Shown here: one piece after another, positions 25,191 through 40,000 of the stretch
Numbering within the stretch: the stretch's first letter is position 1
How the letters are laid out: every line of letters begins with the position of its first letter
Origin: Chromobotia macracanthus
Taxonomy: Eukaryota > Chordata > Actinopteri > Cypriniformes > Botiidae
Assembly: GCA_036877525.1 (NCBI GenBank)
Contig: JAZGTH010000011.1
Span: 5,265,001 to 5,329,000 of the forward strand
DNA: 64,000 nucleotides
Reading direction: 5' to 3'
The notes under the pieces: generated by a model
What the model was told of the DNA's origin: nothing
What the model saw: the letters and a program-made list of their open reading frames with translations, nothing else
Database searches by the model: none
Position numbers and translations under genes: made by a program

Positions 25191-26120
25191 ATGCTGCCCT
25201 GGAAGAGGAGTAAGTTTGTGCTTGTGGACAATGAGACTAAAAGCAAGCCTAAAAGTCTTGGAGTGGGGCTAACTTACCATTCTCTGCTGTCTACTTTACT
25301 CCACTCCTGTCCTGACCTTGTCCCTGACTGTCCGTTCCAATGGCTGGGAAGCGTCTTCCACAGCAAGCGTCAGAAAGTGGAGCTAAATAAAGAAGAACCC
25401 ACCTACAATGTGCGTTACCTGGGCAGTGTGGTCACCATCATGGCTAAGGGGGAAGACTGTACGCAGGAGGCGGTTGCCAAGATATGGACACGTAGCAACT
25501 ATGGTGAGCAGAGTGCCAAGATGAAGCTTACCATTGGGCCTCATGGAATCCGCATGGGGGTGGATAAAGGTGGCAGGAAAAAGCCGATTCACCTCTATTC
25601 CCTCAACCGCATTACATACTGCACTGCGGACCCCTTCCGTCCCAAGATTTTTGCGTGGATTTACAGGCATCAGGTAAAGAATAAAGCAGTGGTACTACGC
25701 TGCCACGCTGTACTGTTGGCGAAGTCTGAAAAGGCCAGGGCCTTGGCGCTCAGTCTGTACCAAACCTCAGTATCCGCGTTTGCAGAATTCAAAAGGCTGA
25801 AACGTCAAAGTGACTTTCGTCATTGCCAGCAGCAGTTATTGGGCGAGGATATCGTGCCTCTTATGCCTCTACGTAGGCTCCTGAAAGGGCAGTGCCACTA
25901 CCAGCCACCAGCAGAAAAGCCTGGAAGTGCCACACGGCTTTCTTCCATCACTGAAGAAGAAGAGGAAGATGAGGAAGAACAGAGAAATGCACAAGCATCC
26001 ACCAACAGCAATCCCAATACCCCTTCAGAGAAAGATCTGGGAAAGATCGTAAGTAGACTGGACGAGGTTTCGATCACAAGCTGGGATGAAGCACACATGA
26101 CTGTCAGCACTCTGGTGTGA
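25191..26120 (+). CDS. fam43b: FAM43B-like PTB-domain protein, single exon
   Basis: Intronless gene of 309 aa. The start is set at the ATG at 25191 because MLPWKR..KFVLV is the conserved FAM43 N-terminus; the frame stays open 34 codons further upstream but only from a GTG. Residues about 67-203 form the phosphotyrosine-binding (PTB/PID) domain. Recognisable blocks are EEPTYNVRYLG (68-78), KMKLTIGPHGIRM (110-122), RITYCTADP (140-148), FAWIYRHQ (154-161), KAVVLRCHAVLL (165-176) and FAEFKRLKRQSD (197-208). An acidic run of Glu/Asp occupies 255-263, followed by a Ser/Asn-rich linker. The HSCPDLVPD block (38-46) fits FAM43B better than FAM43A, and the length is near FAM43B (about 330 aa in human) rather than FAM43A (about 420 aa). 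FAM43 proteins are presumed intracellular adaptors and their biochemical role is little known. Identity as fam43b is supported by linkage to cda and pink1. Confidence 0.95.
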   Translation: MLPWKRSKFVLVDNETKSKPKSLGVGLTYHSLLSTLLHSCPDLVPDCPFQWLGSVFHSKRQKVELNKEEPTYNVRYLGSVVTIMAKGEDCTQEAVAKIWTRSNYGEQSAKMKLTIGPHGIRMGVDKGGRKKPIHLYSLNRITYCTADPFRPKIFAWIYRHQVKNKAVVLRCHAVLLAKSEKARALALSLYQTSVSAFAEFKRLKRQSDFRHCQQQLLGEDIVPLMPLRRLLKGQCHYQPPAEKPGSATRLSSITEEEEEDEEEQRNAQASTNSNPNTPSEKDLGKIVSRLDEVSITSWDEAHMTVSTLV

Positions 26121-27247
26121 CCACAATCACATGGAAACAGTTGAGTGTCTTCACCATTAAGCCAATGTCCTGTCTCTTCTCTCCCGCCTGCCCACTCTGT
26201 ATGGACTGTTTAACGACGCAACATGAAACCACCCCCTGGAACTCTCCCTACCTCTGTGTTGGGATAAGGACCAAGGGAAGTGTCCATTGACCTGGCACGA
26301 GCGATGTTGCCTGAAGAGAAACTGTTCCGAGGACTGAGGAGAAGTAGGATTGAACTGTACAAGCCAGTATAAGCACAATAAAGGAAGATCACAGGTACAC
26401 CAATTATCCAGCATTGGTTGAGAGCTTACACCGAAAAGCCTTTATTTACCCCAAAATGGAGCAAAGCAGAAACTGCACACCCAAAGATGACAAAGCATGC
26501 ATCTTGTGCTTTCGGTATTCAGTGTTTTTTGTGAGTACATGCACTAACTACAAGTGCTTTTGACTGATAAGAGTGAGACTGGGATCTTTGTATAAAATGT
26601 GAATTTTTGTATGGCCTATCAGACCTTATGTAAGTTTCCCCTCGTGACCTCTCTCAGTGTGCTCAGCTTCTAGGGGACGGGGGTGAGTTAAAGCCATTTT
26701 ATTGGCTACAGGAGCAGCACTAATGAATTAAACCATAACTTAGGAATCGAGCCATTGACTTGACATGTTTACTGCTTCATTTTTTTGTCATAGCTTTGCT
26801 AATCAGTAATGCATAACAAGCAAAGGCATCACCTGTGATATTTTAAATGGGCCTTTAAAAATATTTTTAAACAGTATCTATTTTACACTGTGATTTGTTT
26901 GGGACCAATTACAGCATTGTATGCTTGTATTTATACAAATGAGCAATTGTAGTTTATGCTGCATATGTGTTTGGTGTAATGTGGTAGTCTTGAAACTCAT
27001 TTTAATACTGTTCACGTGTAGGTCGTAGCTTCCATCTGTCAACTCTGGCATGAGGTCTGGTATTTTCAGCCCATCATATTCATTATATGATTACCTAGAT
27101 AAACTAATTGAAATAACAGTAAAACGTTTTGTTTTTTAACCATCATACCTTTACTATGTCGAAACGTGAAATTGCAAAATGATGTATAATAAAATATTAA
27201 TTCTATTAAATTTCAGAGTCAGGATTCTTTTTCTTGTGTTGAATAAA
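26121..27247 (+). other. fam43b: Probable fam43b 3' UTR with alternative poly(A) signals
   Basis: Non-coding sequence follows the TGA. AATAAA hexamers occur at 26377-26382, 27188-27193 and 27242-27247. The first gives a UTR of about 260 nt; the later pair would give about 1.1 kb. Which is used cannot be told from sequence. Confidence 0.45.
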
Positions 27248-30200
27248 TGCATTTCAGTCATCGCATCTAAGGATCTGAAAATAGAAACTGCTGTTTATAG
27301 CCTGTATTTTACATATAATCATTTCCAGCAATTAAATAAATATATAAATGAAAGGAAAGGAATGAAAGGAACATATCCATTGTCACAGCCTGTGAGTGGG
27401 CTGTGGAAGGAACACAGATTTGGTCTGCAGCTTGAGGGCACTTACTGTAGCTTTTTGTCAAAGTGAGGCAATTAATCAGCTGATTGAATTGGACAGGAAG
27501 TGAGCATAAAACACCTGGGCAAGAGCTTTTAGTTTGACGTAAACTCAGCTAGAAGAACCTTCAACAGGCTCTCGGTGCATATTTGATTACAGAGAACAAA
27601 AGATGAGTATGTCAATACACAAAATACTAATATGAAGGGTCTGATGGCTTTTAATTATTCTGTTATTGTCACAGTTACTTGTGTGGTTTAGAGTTCATTT
27701 TGTAGTGATGAATAAATTTAATGAATATCAATGGAGTTTTTAGGTATGAATTAATCATTTGTTCATGCAACAAAAAGTGTTGTATAATTCATAGGTAAAT
27801 GTGAACATGTTGTGATTTGTTGTAACCTTTTGAGTTGGGTAGACTTTCAGTAATGGTTAGGCAAACTCAAAAGTGCGTGTAGTAAGTTGCCAAACGATTT
27901 TAAGTTAGCTCAAATGTTTTTTACAGTATAAAATTTCAATGCTTAATCTCTGCACTATTTGTGCTATGGGTTTGAATGATGCCCCAGAATGTGGTTTGTT
28001 GAGTGGTAAACCATTATTTGCTGCTATATGTGATGTTATGTAAGATTCTGGCCTGGTGGATGATAAAAGGGGCAGACAAATTCCCACTGAATCTAAGCCA
28101 TATTTGGGGACTTGAATATTATAGAGACTATTCATCATAGAGGCTATCATAGAGGGGAGGATCTTTTGTCCAGTAAACAGCCATCCAGAACACTCTAGAA
28201 ACTGCAAAAAACATCCAGAATAGCTCCCACAACATCTTACAGTTAAATCATAGTTGTAACTTTTTGCATGATTGCATAGACGTTAGCACCAGTTTGTCCT
28301 AGGTTTTCATGTTTTCAAGATTTTATAGAATGGTTTTCTGACTTTTATATGTGGATGGAACAGCTGAAACGAAAAGCATTGCATGAAAATATTTGGTCTG
28401 TCAGTATTTGTGTAGTTCTGCATATTGCTCAGGGTTTATATTTTGCTCTGACTAAAGTATGTGGTTTTATGAAAGAATAGTATTGACTAGAAGGCAGAAT
28501 GAGACATGAATCAAACAACAAATGCTGTCAGAACGAAAAACAACGTAGATGGCAGCATAAAGCTGCAAACCAATATGTTTTACATGTTGCATTTCACAGA
28601 CTGGTTTGATGCACTTACCTAAATGCAACTCAGAAATGACACCTTATTTGCACAGACCAACTCCAGACTATTAAATAAAATAGGCTTTTCTCCACACTTG
28701 CCAGTGGCAAATGAACTTAGAAAATGTACTGATAAACAATGTCTGTGACAAGTGAAAGTGAATTATTTTTTATTAACAATTGATTATTTTTTGTTTCTCC
28801 TTGCATTTTCATAACAGCTGATCTCTATCTTTCCATAAGACTGCTCCTGTCACAAAAACATGAAGCAAATACCTTGATTTTGTTTCTAATATATTTATTT
28901 CTGTGACTTGATGTGAGGGACATTCCACATAAATTTATATACAGAGCTAAAATCTGCAAAAATACAAAAAAGATATTTTCTTGAAGACGTTTTGTATGAC
29001 TTTCATTTAAATTACACCGGTCACTGTCATTCCTATATCAGTTCATTTATTTTAAATCGTGTCAGTTCCCTATCAGCCAGTAGCATTTCAATACTAGGAT
29101 TTAGTGTTAATTTTGAGGCCTTGGTGTTTATTTGAACGTTTTTAATATTGTAAGTGTTATAAGTACGGCTATATAACAGAATGGCTTGCTGTAGACAATG
29201 TAGACATTAAGTGGGACAGGATGTGATAGGCTGTAAATGTAATTTTGCCTTTAGCCCCGTTAGGAACAGTGCGAGTGTGTGTGGGTGTAATGCTGAGAGT
29301 CACAGAATAATGGGAGTGAGGGCTGTTGGGTCCTTCACTCCTGTAAGCCTAAATGATGGTGTTAATAGTCCCTGCCAAAGTCACCAGGTCCCAGGAACAA
29401 GGTGTATTAGGCCAGAACATACAGGCCGGATCATACAATGTGGCATCTTTCAACATACCGGCAGAGAGAGAAAAACAGATGCCTGTTTCAGCTGTATGTG
29501 TGTTTGAGTGAGAGAGAGATAAAATTTGTATTCCCCAGCAGTGGTCTTCTCTTTCCTTTGAACAGTGGTGCTGGATTCTGCATTATTACCTCTAAACACA
29601 CACAGGGGCCGGTTGAATTCAATCATAAATAGTTAATTCTGAGAGAAGTATTTGCAGTTAGTTATAGAGCAAAGATGTTTTCTTCGTACTGATTTCAAAT
29701 TAAATCCAAAACAAACAGTTGAATAAAAGGCTAAATAAGAGAAACCTGCTTGATTTATTAAACAGATCTGACAACCTACAGCCTGACTAAACAGAACGTA
29801 CAGCTGAGGGCGATGCATTAATTTATAGTCCACAACATAAACCATTTGTATTTTTCAAATGAGCAGGCAGCCAATGTATACTGGTTTTATGGGGATTTAA
29901 ATCTTTATTTATATGATAATATACATTTGAAAGAATAAAACATAATTACCATAAATATCATCTACTTGGCTACAGCAGATCCGATTTGTTATGCAATGGC
30001 ATTATAATTCAGGCTAAATAAATTGTCAGTCCGATGGACAAACTCTCAGCTAAACTTAACTGTGATTAACACCACAGATACCATATCATCCAAACAGCCA
30101 CCCACAAGGGGCCTGGTCCCACTGACATAAATAAAGAGATGCTGAAAGTTGCATGACCTTACCAAAACAGTGTTTTCACACTGTTACAACCATGTATGTT

Positions 30201-30396
30201 TCATAACAGATGAAAGATATTATTGACTGTACAGATATTTGCCAGTGTGACTTTATATCTTCCATATCTTATATATTTATATCTTATTTAAATGACCTTA
30301 TTTACTTTGATTATGTACTTTGATACCTGTGCCTGGTCTTATTGTTCTGTGTGGTTGCCAGGGTGTTGCTATGTTGTTTGGTTGTGTGGTTACTAC

Positions 30397-30664
30397 CCAG
30401 CTAACAATTTAAGGTTGTAAGAACATTTCCCTAACACTTCCATTAAGTAACACAAACCTTATTGTTATTTTTAATGTTCTATGAACATTCAAAACATTGT
30501 TTTAATGTTATTGCTCTGTTTTAAGAACATTATTCAAACATTTTTAATTCAGTAACTTTTTAAAAATTCCACTAACCATTTATGAGTAACGTTTTTGATA
30601 TATACAATATATAACATTAAAAAAGTTTCTACTAAGTTACTGCAAGAATTTTTTTAAGCTGGGT
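30397..30664. mobile_element. MITE-like element, CCCAGCTAACA family, copy 3
   Basis: Starts CCCAGCTAACAATTTAAGGTTG, contains ATGTTCTATGAACATTCAAAACATTG and ends TTTTTTAAGCTGGG. It is inserted directly beside a GGTTGCCAGGGTGTTGCTATG-type fish repeat (30349-30390). Confidence 0.65.
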
Positions 30665-33600
30665 GGGTGGTTGCTTACTGACCCAGGTGAGAATAGCCCA
30701 CCCCCAAGTATCTTTTATTGCAAGATACGTAAGAATCTCTTTTTAAGTTTATGGGATTATTGGCCTATTTTTCATCTGCCAGGCAGAGTTCAGTCTGAAC
30801 ATTTGAAAAGGAAATAGCACACCTGAAAAAAACACAAAATGTGATCCAGTAAATTTTTTAAGACTGTAGCACCAACAAGTAAGAGAATGAGTACACCGCA
30901 AGTATAAGTATTTTAACAAGTATGAGCAATACTAATAGTGATACTTGACTTAGCAAGTGCCATTAATGATAAATCAATACTGTAGAGGATTGATTAAATG
31001 ATAATTGCTGGCAGGGTTTGTGAGGTCAATATGACTCAGTGCTGAATAATTATTTGGCTCTTTGCTAGAATGGTGACTTTTAAAAGGCGAGATCAGTGTC
31101 ACTAATGTAAGCAGATAATTGAGGATATTAGCACAACATGGGGCCAGTTTAGAGCAGAACCCGTTTTACACCATCAAGCTCATAATTAGCCCTCTAATGC
31201 TCATATTACGTCAGTAGATTCACAGACCAGCTGGTGCTTGTATAGCGAGTCAGATTCGAATCCAGATGACCTCATTGGTGGAAATCCTCAAGCAGGACAA
31301 ACTTTGGGAGTGATCAGGGCTACAGCCCCTTAAATAATGATTCATGCTGACTGTTTTTAATAATCTGGAGAGCTCTGCTTAAAATGTGCAAGGAAATATT
31401 TTTAAATCATTTGTATTACTGTTAATTGTGCAAACAGTTTGTCCTGATGACTTTAACTTATAAAGTGACATTTCAGAATTTGTGAAACTGAATATTCAGT
31501 GGGTTCTAATCCACTTCAGGACTTGATTTTATCTATTGGGATTTGATTGGTTAATGCTGATTTGGTTATGATAGTATTAGTGGTGCTTGCTTAGGTGAAC
31601 ATATACAACTATACAGTGGTTTGCAATTGATGTATTTATGCCTATGTATAATTATAAATAAGAAATGTCAAACTCATGCTCATGTGGTTATACTGAATAT
31701 CAGCACAGCTGTGTCTTGCTGATATTCAGCACAACTGCGAGTGTGATATTGTTTAATTATCTTTATGGATTTCTCCCTCAGTTGTGGGAGACTCATTGTC
31801 AGGCTTATTTTATTACATTCCTATGAAAAACAATATATTGGATTACACCTTATGACATTTTTCTCCTCTGGCTAAAATTCAGCACCTCATCTGATGCAAT
31901 AACACAGAGGCTCATGCTGATAAAGGTCTTTGTAGAACAGCACAGTCTAGCATCCGACTGCATCAGACTTCCACCTTAGGGTGGGCTTCTTTGATTCCTG
32001 CTTTCTGTTGTGCTGCTTAAATCTTTCATGTGTTTCTGAGAGAGAGATCAACATTACTTTGAAATGCAGACGAGTAACCGTTATTAAAAAGCTCCAAATG
32101 CCTCTGGATTAATCTAAAGAGGACACGAGACCCGGAGGCTAATGTTTATAATCACTCAAAGGCAGAGAAACGGCATGTCTGCGGGGGATCTTTTATTACT
32201 GATGAGTCTTTTTATGTAGTACTTTTTGATCTCTGAAACTTTATAATGTTGTCATTTATTTTAATGTGTTTTAATGTATTTAAAGTGTCAATATTTTTGT
32301 TTTGTAAACATCCTTTAAAATGTTAAACTTATTACTGAAATTGTAGTAGTATTAAAACAATTTAAAATGTACCTATTTAAATGTAATATTTCTGGTTAAG
32401 TGGCTAATCTAATGTGGTGTCCTTTTTACATTTTCAGTCAGATATGTTTTGTCCAGTATTGAAAACACTGCAAGGACATGAGTATGGCATTTTGCATAAA
32501 TTCACATGTAAACTAGGGATGTGTAAAATGACATTTAAAAACCAACTAGTTGCCTGAATGATCATTCAGCTAGTCTGTTAGGGAAAACCTGTATGATTAG
32601 ACTAGTTAAATGTCCTGTAGACACTAATCAGAGCAGTATAGATAGATCACAGCAGTATAGATGCAGTGCTTGTAGTGCTTTTTAAACAAATGAATTTAGA
32701 GATGTTTTTTGGAGAGGGTATTAGCTGCCATCCATCTTAGACCAAATCCACAATGTAAGCTTAGCTTCATTGCATGCTTGCAGTGTGTAGACTAAATCTT
32801 TGATCTTTATGGCAGGCAGTTTTATTGTGAAGTGGATGCAACACTCAACTATAACTTGAAGTTGTTTCTCTAAATTGAACCGCTCCAAAGCAGCACAATC
32901 ACACATTTTAAGTTTAAACTGAAAAATATTGGAAATAGAGTTTACAGCAAAGTGGAAGAAGAGGATTTGTCTTGGTTCACAACACAAATCTAAATGGCCG
33001 TCACACAGAACAACTTTGTTGACAAGTGCCACATGCAGTAGACACGGGGCCTTCAATACATAAACTCATTTTTCCATAATAACCACCCTCAAAATCAGAC
33101 TGCATGTTCACAGACCACCCACAGTCTGTTCACGAAACGTCTGATGTGCTAGTGGGCAGTTCTTGGCCAGTTTAAAAAAGTTGTGAAAAGTGACCTGACT
33201 GACTGATAAGCACCACAACTTAATGCATCAGACCAATAAATGTATTACCACGTAAGCATCAGTTTCCATGGTGGCCACATCTGTTTGTTTACAAACATGA
33301 CTGTTATCTTGGTCGAAAATTATTCTTTTGTGATGTTGTTGGACTTCATTATGATTCACAGTAAATAACTGTGTTCACTCTTGTGGTAATATAAGTGGAG
33401 TTCATCTGAGGTACTCCTGCATAACACAATATAGTATTGATGTGGTGTGTGTTCTGTGTGTTTAAAGCATTTTATTCGTGTTTTTATCTTTGCCATATAA
33501 TTAAGGCTATAGTTTATCTGTATTCTGATTGGTTGAAGTTCACTATTGTCACCAGTCCACTCATTTGTCAAACGTTTTTCCCTAATGAAGGTACAAAGTC

Positions 33601-33931
33601 TTTTCAGAACCAAACTTCAGATTGATTTTAATTTAAACACATGCTTTGATAAAAGCCTCAGGTAGGTTTTGCTGGGCACATAAATAAACTGATAAAACTC
33701 AGTAATAAACCTCTACAGATTTTAGCTTCATACAGATGAGTTGGTTGAGCTAATGAGGCAGAGGAAACCACTTTATGATATTTTGTCCTTCAGCCTTGAA
33801 CAGAGAACTGCTTCCAAATGCAACTGGATCTAATAAGACTGTTACACCTGAATACATCATTTTCTGATGTAATAATGAAATAACCCAGTCCTATAGAAGC
33901 ACATGACTTAAACTAAACCAAAAGGTCTGGA

Positions 33932-34064
33932 TTGCTGGTTTTAGAAGGGTATTAGGCATATGTTAGATGATTAGGCTGAATGACCAGTTGGCTGACCAGC
34001 TGAACAATAGCTTGTCCAGTTTGTGTGTCCAGCAACACCAACTTAAATCAGCTAAAACCGGCAA
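33932..34064. mobile_element. 133-bp inverted-repeat element (GCTGGTTTTAG ends)
   Basis: TTGCTGGTTTTAG (33932-33944) and CTAAAACCGGCAA (34052-34064) are 13-bp terminal inverted repeats with one mismatch. The interior is rich in CCAGTTGGCTGACCAGCTGAA words. The element resembles the ACCAGCTAAAACCAGC repeats common in cyprinids. Confidence 0.6.
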
Positions 34065-37000
34065 ACCACATTAGAAAAAAGCATTTCCCCTTAATACCTA
34101 GTTAGACATTACTTGTCCCCTTTTCTCTGTGCTAAACTTTCAACTCAAGTTTATATAACATATTTTGGCCCAAGGTTTCCACTACCAAAAAGACGTTTTG
34201 TTGTATCAGCTCCCTTTGGATATTACAGACAGAACAAATGTTCACTTTTTAATTGGCAGGTAACTCCAAAATTTGTCTGACACTGAATTCAGTCCTTGGG
34301 GAGAACAGAGCCACCAGCAGTAATTGAGACCAGAGGGCTGAGGTGTAGTTTCGTGTGTGGACTGCCAAAGAACCTCTGATAAATCTTTTTCATAGCATAA
34401 AGGTGAATTTTTTTTAAAACCCTCCAAAAATAGAGGTGAGAATCTTTTGATGGGTCCTCTTATCCTGGATCAGAGGAGGCTGGGGTTATTGAAAATGCGC
34501 CTGCTTGGCTTCTCTATAGAAATGTGATGATTTTCAGCCTGGAACATAATGATGAGCCCTGTCATTTATGATGGGAAAGACAGAGGGGACACTTAATGGC
34601 TTGAATTATTTTATGTGGGATGTCTGCTTGCTCAAGGCCAGATGTGCAGAGTTGTTTGTATGCGAAGCTTCGAGAGTGTGTGGTTTATTTGCATTTATGT
34701 CTCTGCATGTAATTATTGCATTTATTGTGCAGTCATGATTATGTTTGTTCACGTTTATGTTACAACAGGTCTGGGTCATGCAAAAATTAAATGTTGTATT
34801 ATATATATATATATATACTCACATACAGATGTGTTGTGAGATTCATTATTCACACAACAGAGCACTGAAGAATTTTGAAAGCAGGGGTTAAATATTCTGA
34901 GCTTCACATGTTTGATCACAACATTTGATGCAACATTCAGGAACACAGACACAGATATCAAATTGGCTCACTGGAGAAGGATGTTTGGACTAATTTGACA
35001 GCCGAGGAAGCTGGCTAGCTGTGAAGTTTTCTCATAAGATGAAACGTTTTAGAGCACACGTGGTTTTCAGAAAGAGCTGTGGGGAAATAAGAATCCCACA
35101 TTGCATTGTGCCTTTCAAATTAACCCTTTCAAATTACCATTAAAATTTAGCCTGTTAGTTTCCCATTCAACATCATATTTAATTTATAAAAGTACAGAAG
35201 TAAAAATTGGTTGGAAATGATGTTTCAGATTGACCACAATGTTAACTTAGAATACAGTATACAGTGTAGCAAACCAGTATACAGTATATTGAAAGGTCAC
35301 ATGTAATGCTGCATGCGTCACTGCAGGGGAACACATTGACAGATGTTAACCACTGTTATTTGGGTCTGACACCTGACATATTGTCACAGTTTGAGTAATT
35401 GACCTGTTGAACTTTGCATCCATGCTAAAATCTAAATAATTTCTCTAATACACATTTTTACTACCTCTAAAGCCATTGACCCAGGTGTCAGGTAATGGGT
35501 TTTATAGCACAGTTATTATTTAAGCTTATATTTACATTAAGATTTACATAAGAACAAACACTCCCTGCACTGTTGTTTATGTCTCCTGTTTAATGGAGCA
35601 GCTTGGCTGGATTGGAAGGCTGCAGAATTGGCATGGTTTCAAGTACTTTGCACTGTAGGCAATACCTGTGTGGTTCAGATAACAGTCAAGTGCTCTTATA
35701 TTTGCTGCGAGCTGGAATGGGTTCTGATCCATAGCTCTCTGCAGAGAAAAGACAGACAGCTGCCAACACCAGACCAAAGAGGAGCGAGTTTGAACTGCGT
35801 TCCAAATCAGAAACAACAGATCCTTCGCCATAACCTTGTATGAGAAACACTGACAGTAGAGCACAGACACGGCTGTCTAGAGAACAGCTGTTCCCCAAAT
35901 TAATAAACACTAGTTCTATCGATTTGGTTCCAGGTGGTCCAGTAAACTTAAGATTATTTTATTTTGTTATTTATTAGGTGCACTATTAAGTTGACTATTG
36001 CAACAATTTAAAATCATAACTGCCAAGTTAAAATTTTAGGTATAATAATACTTCAATGTTATGTACAGTACGATGCAAAATGTTTAGGCTCATTAGAAAA
36101 AAGTTTGAAGAATGTTGATTATATACTTCTACAGATCTTATATACAGATCTCTGTGTAAACCATACCGTTTATTGAGTCCCTTTTCATACTAAAATCTCA
36201 TTGATTATAACAGTTATTGGCCAAGAATGTATGGAAATCTGTATTGATGCTTCCTACAGAAACACTAAGGCAAAAGGCTGTTTCTTCTCTTTCCCATTAA
36301 ATGTCTGTGATTTATTTGGATACATTTTTCTAGGAATAAAATGTGACTCAGTGAAACCGGAAAGGAACAGACACGTTCTGCTAACAAGGCGGCACTATGT
36401 AGTGTTCATACTTCTGTACTACACCCACTCACACACGAACTGAAGACAGACGCTGAAATGATTGTGCCTATTCTAGCTGATCAACACCCAGTAAAGTCCC
36501 CCAAGATGCTGCAGTCAATTTAGCACTTAGTGGAATAGTTGCTTAGTCTCTCGTTTTGTGTCTCTGGTAACGTCAGATTTGTCAGAAGTCTGTTTTACAG
36601 ATTAAGGAGTTGTTTATGTGTAGTGTTTAGTTATTTGTTCCTCATTTTAAGATTAATGACAGTATACCATACATTACCATAATGGAACCACCAGGATATT
36701 TGCATAAACTGAGAAAGAGTGACATGTCACTAATTAAATCCATACCTCAAATATAAACTATGTTAATTAAAATTTGGTCAGCTCTCTATAGCACTTCATT
36801 TTCAAAGGGCCTGTTCAGTGATGAGTGACAGCGTGCTGAAGTTTTGTGACTCGAGGGCTCATTTCCATCATTAGTCCAGATTCTCCTGCCAGTCACAGCT
36901 GCTTCTGGGTTCTGAGTGCACACATACACACACACACAGACACAGCTAATCTGTGAGCTTTGAGTACATCCGGCCACTTCATCTGAGCCTGCTGTTTAAG

Positions 37001-40000
37001 TCAAACACAGGCTAATCTGCATGTCTACAAACAATACACGGGCAGAAAAATAGCATTATGAAAACATTTTGGAATAATTATCAAAAAACAGCTTTTGGAA
37101 AGATTGTCTGGTATGATTGACGTAAAGTACTTGAACACCTCACATGGATATTTGTTTGTTGGGTTTTTTTTGTCTGAGATGATATAGCTGCAGTAATTTC
37201 TGTATTTTTACAAACAGATGAAAAAATAATAAAATAATGATTGTGTTTTGTTTTCAAACATGCTTACCATTATTGTTTAGACAAACAGGAAGTCCTGTTT
37301 TAAACTCTGTGACACTGAGCCAGTGTTGCTATGTTGGACTGTTTAAACAAACAGCAATTTTTGACAGCTCTGCAAAACCACACTGTTTAATCCTTTGGGG
37401 AAATCAGCCTTTGAATGGCTCATTTCTAACTGTCTCTGCACATTAAGCTTGGCTGGGAGGAAATATTTTAACACCGAATAAAGCTTTAAAAAAAGCAGAA
37501 AGCTGTCAAACAAACGGTGTCTGTGATCACTCACAGATGCACATTTGCAGATTATTGAACTTCTTTATACAAATGATACTTTTGGTGCCAGAGAAGAATA
37601 CATCCATCCCAAATAGCTTTTCAGAATGAAAACCGTGATGCAGATGTGCGTTCTGACCCACACCGGCAGCAGTCAGGTACATTCATTCATAATGAGTAAA
37701 CATCATTTCATGAGTGTTCTGTTCCAAGACTACTTTTAATTTATAGTGACATTTACATTTTTAAAAATACTTAAATTCTTACAATATTTAATTTTAGAAA
37801 TAATACTAGTATAGTATTACTAATAGTGACAGTGATTGACCAAAAAGCCACTATTATGTCTCTATTATATATGATGTAATATTTATATTATGTAATCTAT
37901 AATATTACTATTATGTAATATTCTGATTCTTGACATGGTTTGTGTGCTCCAGTATCATCTTTGTCATCATAATATTTGCAGCCAAGAGACTTATAATTCG
38001 GGAACTAATAGCCTGTCTCTTCTCAGGAAGCTAAATGTGGGGCATCGTTTGGGGCATCGTTCAGCACAAACAGTTTGTGATCCGTTGCGCGCTGGAGTTT
38101 AATACTGTGTTCAGATCCTTTAGTCTGAGTTGGAGCAGTGCTAATTAGAAAGCAGCCGTTAATAATTCAAACTAGATCTTCGTGGAATCTGCACCCACGT
38201 TTCCACAGAAAGCTCGGCAGATTTTGATCACCCGTACAGTTCCCACTCATCTCCTGCTGTTTGCATGAAGCCAAAATGTTTTAGTTAATTTAATAATGTT
38301 AACAATAGATTAGCATTAACATTAAATTAACATTGCGTTCAGCTAACAGTAAAATTAGTGCATTATTTAACATTTTATCAAAAGTTTCAATCGCAATCAA
38401 TGCAGTTGATGTGTATGAAGCATGTGTGTACAGTAATTTAAATGTAACCCTACACTGTGCCTTGTTATAACTAATTCTGTGTATGCTATAGTTTCCACTA
38501 TGTAAACCTGTGTAAACTGTCTCTGGTAAAGGTAAGTTTACCTTTCCAAGGTAAATATAAGCTTAAGAAATGGGGTTTGATTTGGGTTCGAAGTTTTAAA
38601 GTTACATGCCATATTAATTATAGTGTCGATAAAATTCAGTCTTGAACTTTACACAGCTATAGGTTTATTTATCAAGTCATATATGTGTCACATGAAATGA
38701 TTGATGCCCTCTATTCATATATCCTTGTTCTCATTACACTCATAAATAGCGTAAATCTCATTTGTAGTCATTCTTAATTTAACACACAGATGAAAACAGT
38801 GTCAGCCCACATCTCTGTGTCTGGCTCTGTGTCTGCAAGCTGTGCTCAAGTCGAAGCAAACAGACTACATTTACATTTCAATTTAGAGGCAAGATTGTTT
38901 GTATATTCTCTCTTTCTCTCTCTCATCTACAGGGTTCAAGTTAAGTTAATTAAAAACTGATTCAATGCTTCCTGTATCCAATAAATATCCATGCTATTCA
39001 GCAACGTTGCTGCTCTAAAAGAACCAGCCATAATCTAGGAATGAGGTTCACGGCCGATTGGACATCGCTTAAACACACAGCTAGGGACCAAGACACCAAA
39101 TGCCAGAACTAATATAGCCTTTAAGGAGAAGTTAACTAGTTTTATAGTAATTTAAATACACTCACAATTGATTTTCACAAGGACGGATTACAGAACAGCT
39201 CAATGGGCCCTGGGGAATAAATCATTCTAGAGGTAAAATTAACATAGATATGCAAACAGTACATGAAGTGTGCTAATGTGAAATAAAGAGCAAATCTTTT
39301 TTTATCAGACCACATAGACAAATAACATCAGTAAGAATAAATGGGTCTTTTTTATGTTATTGGGTCAGGGAGCTAGAGGTTTCATTTGTGGTTACGTTCT
39401 AGGTAGGTCACTAGGCAACAAAAAGAGTTTTAAGTGTATTTTTGTTTAGTATATTTTGATCGTCTGAAACAGAGCAGAAAATTAGTCAGGAAAAAAAGCC
39501 TCTTATAGTACTCCAAACTCCAAAATAAACTGTCTTTGAGGAGCCTTTAGAATGGACTGGGTTGGCAGGATATATGTCTCCATGCTCTGATGATAAGGTG
39601 TAATTACAATGGACAATGGGACCTGTATCGGGATCTTTGTTACATTATCTCCGCAGAGACAATTTTTCCATTGAGAAAACCTGTAATATAGCCCTTATGA
39701 AAAAGCTGTTCAACCCACAGTGTGAGAGGAGAGGCGTCTACTCACAGACAAATCACACATTTTCCTGCAGCTCAAGCAAAAGAACATAAAGCAGCATTTG
39801 ACGTTGTAGAATGTGAGATTGCGGCTTTTGCACAGGTAGACCGAGAGAAGTTCATTGAGCAGAGAACATCTCATGCTGTCTACAGCCTGACACAATCACA
39901 GCAAACACCTCAAAGTTATGAAGAGGTGCTTGAATAACTGTTTATTTGGAGGAGGTGTTTGGTGTGCTAAATGAAGATGCTAAATGTCTTATACTGTAGG

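Noticed and set aside
25383..26110. Minus-strand frames of 95 and 70 codons inside fam43b
   Set aside because: Antisense shadows; the poly-Ser run is the complement of the acidic Glu/Asp codons of fam43b.
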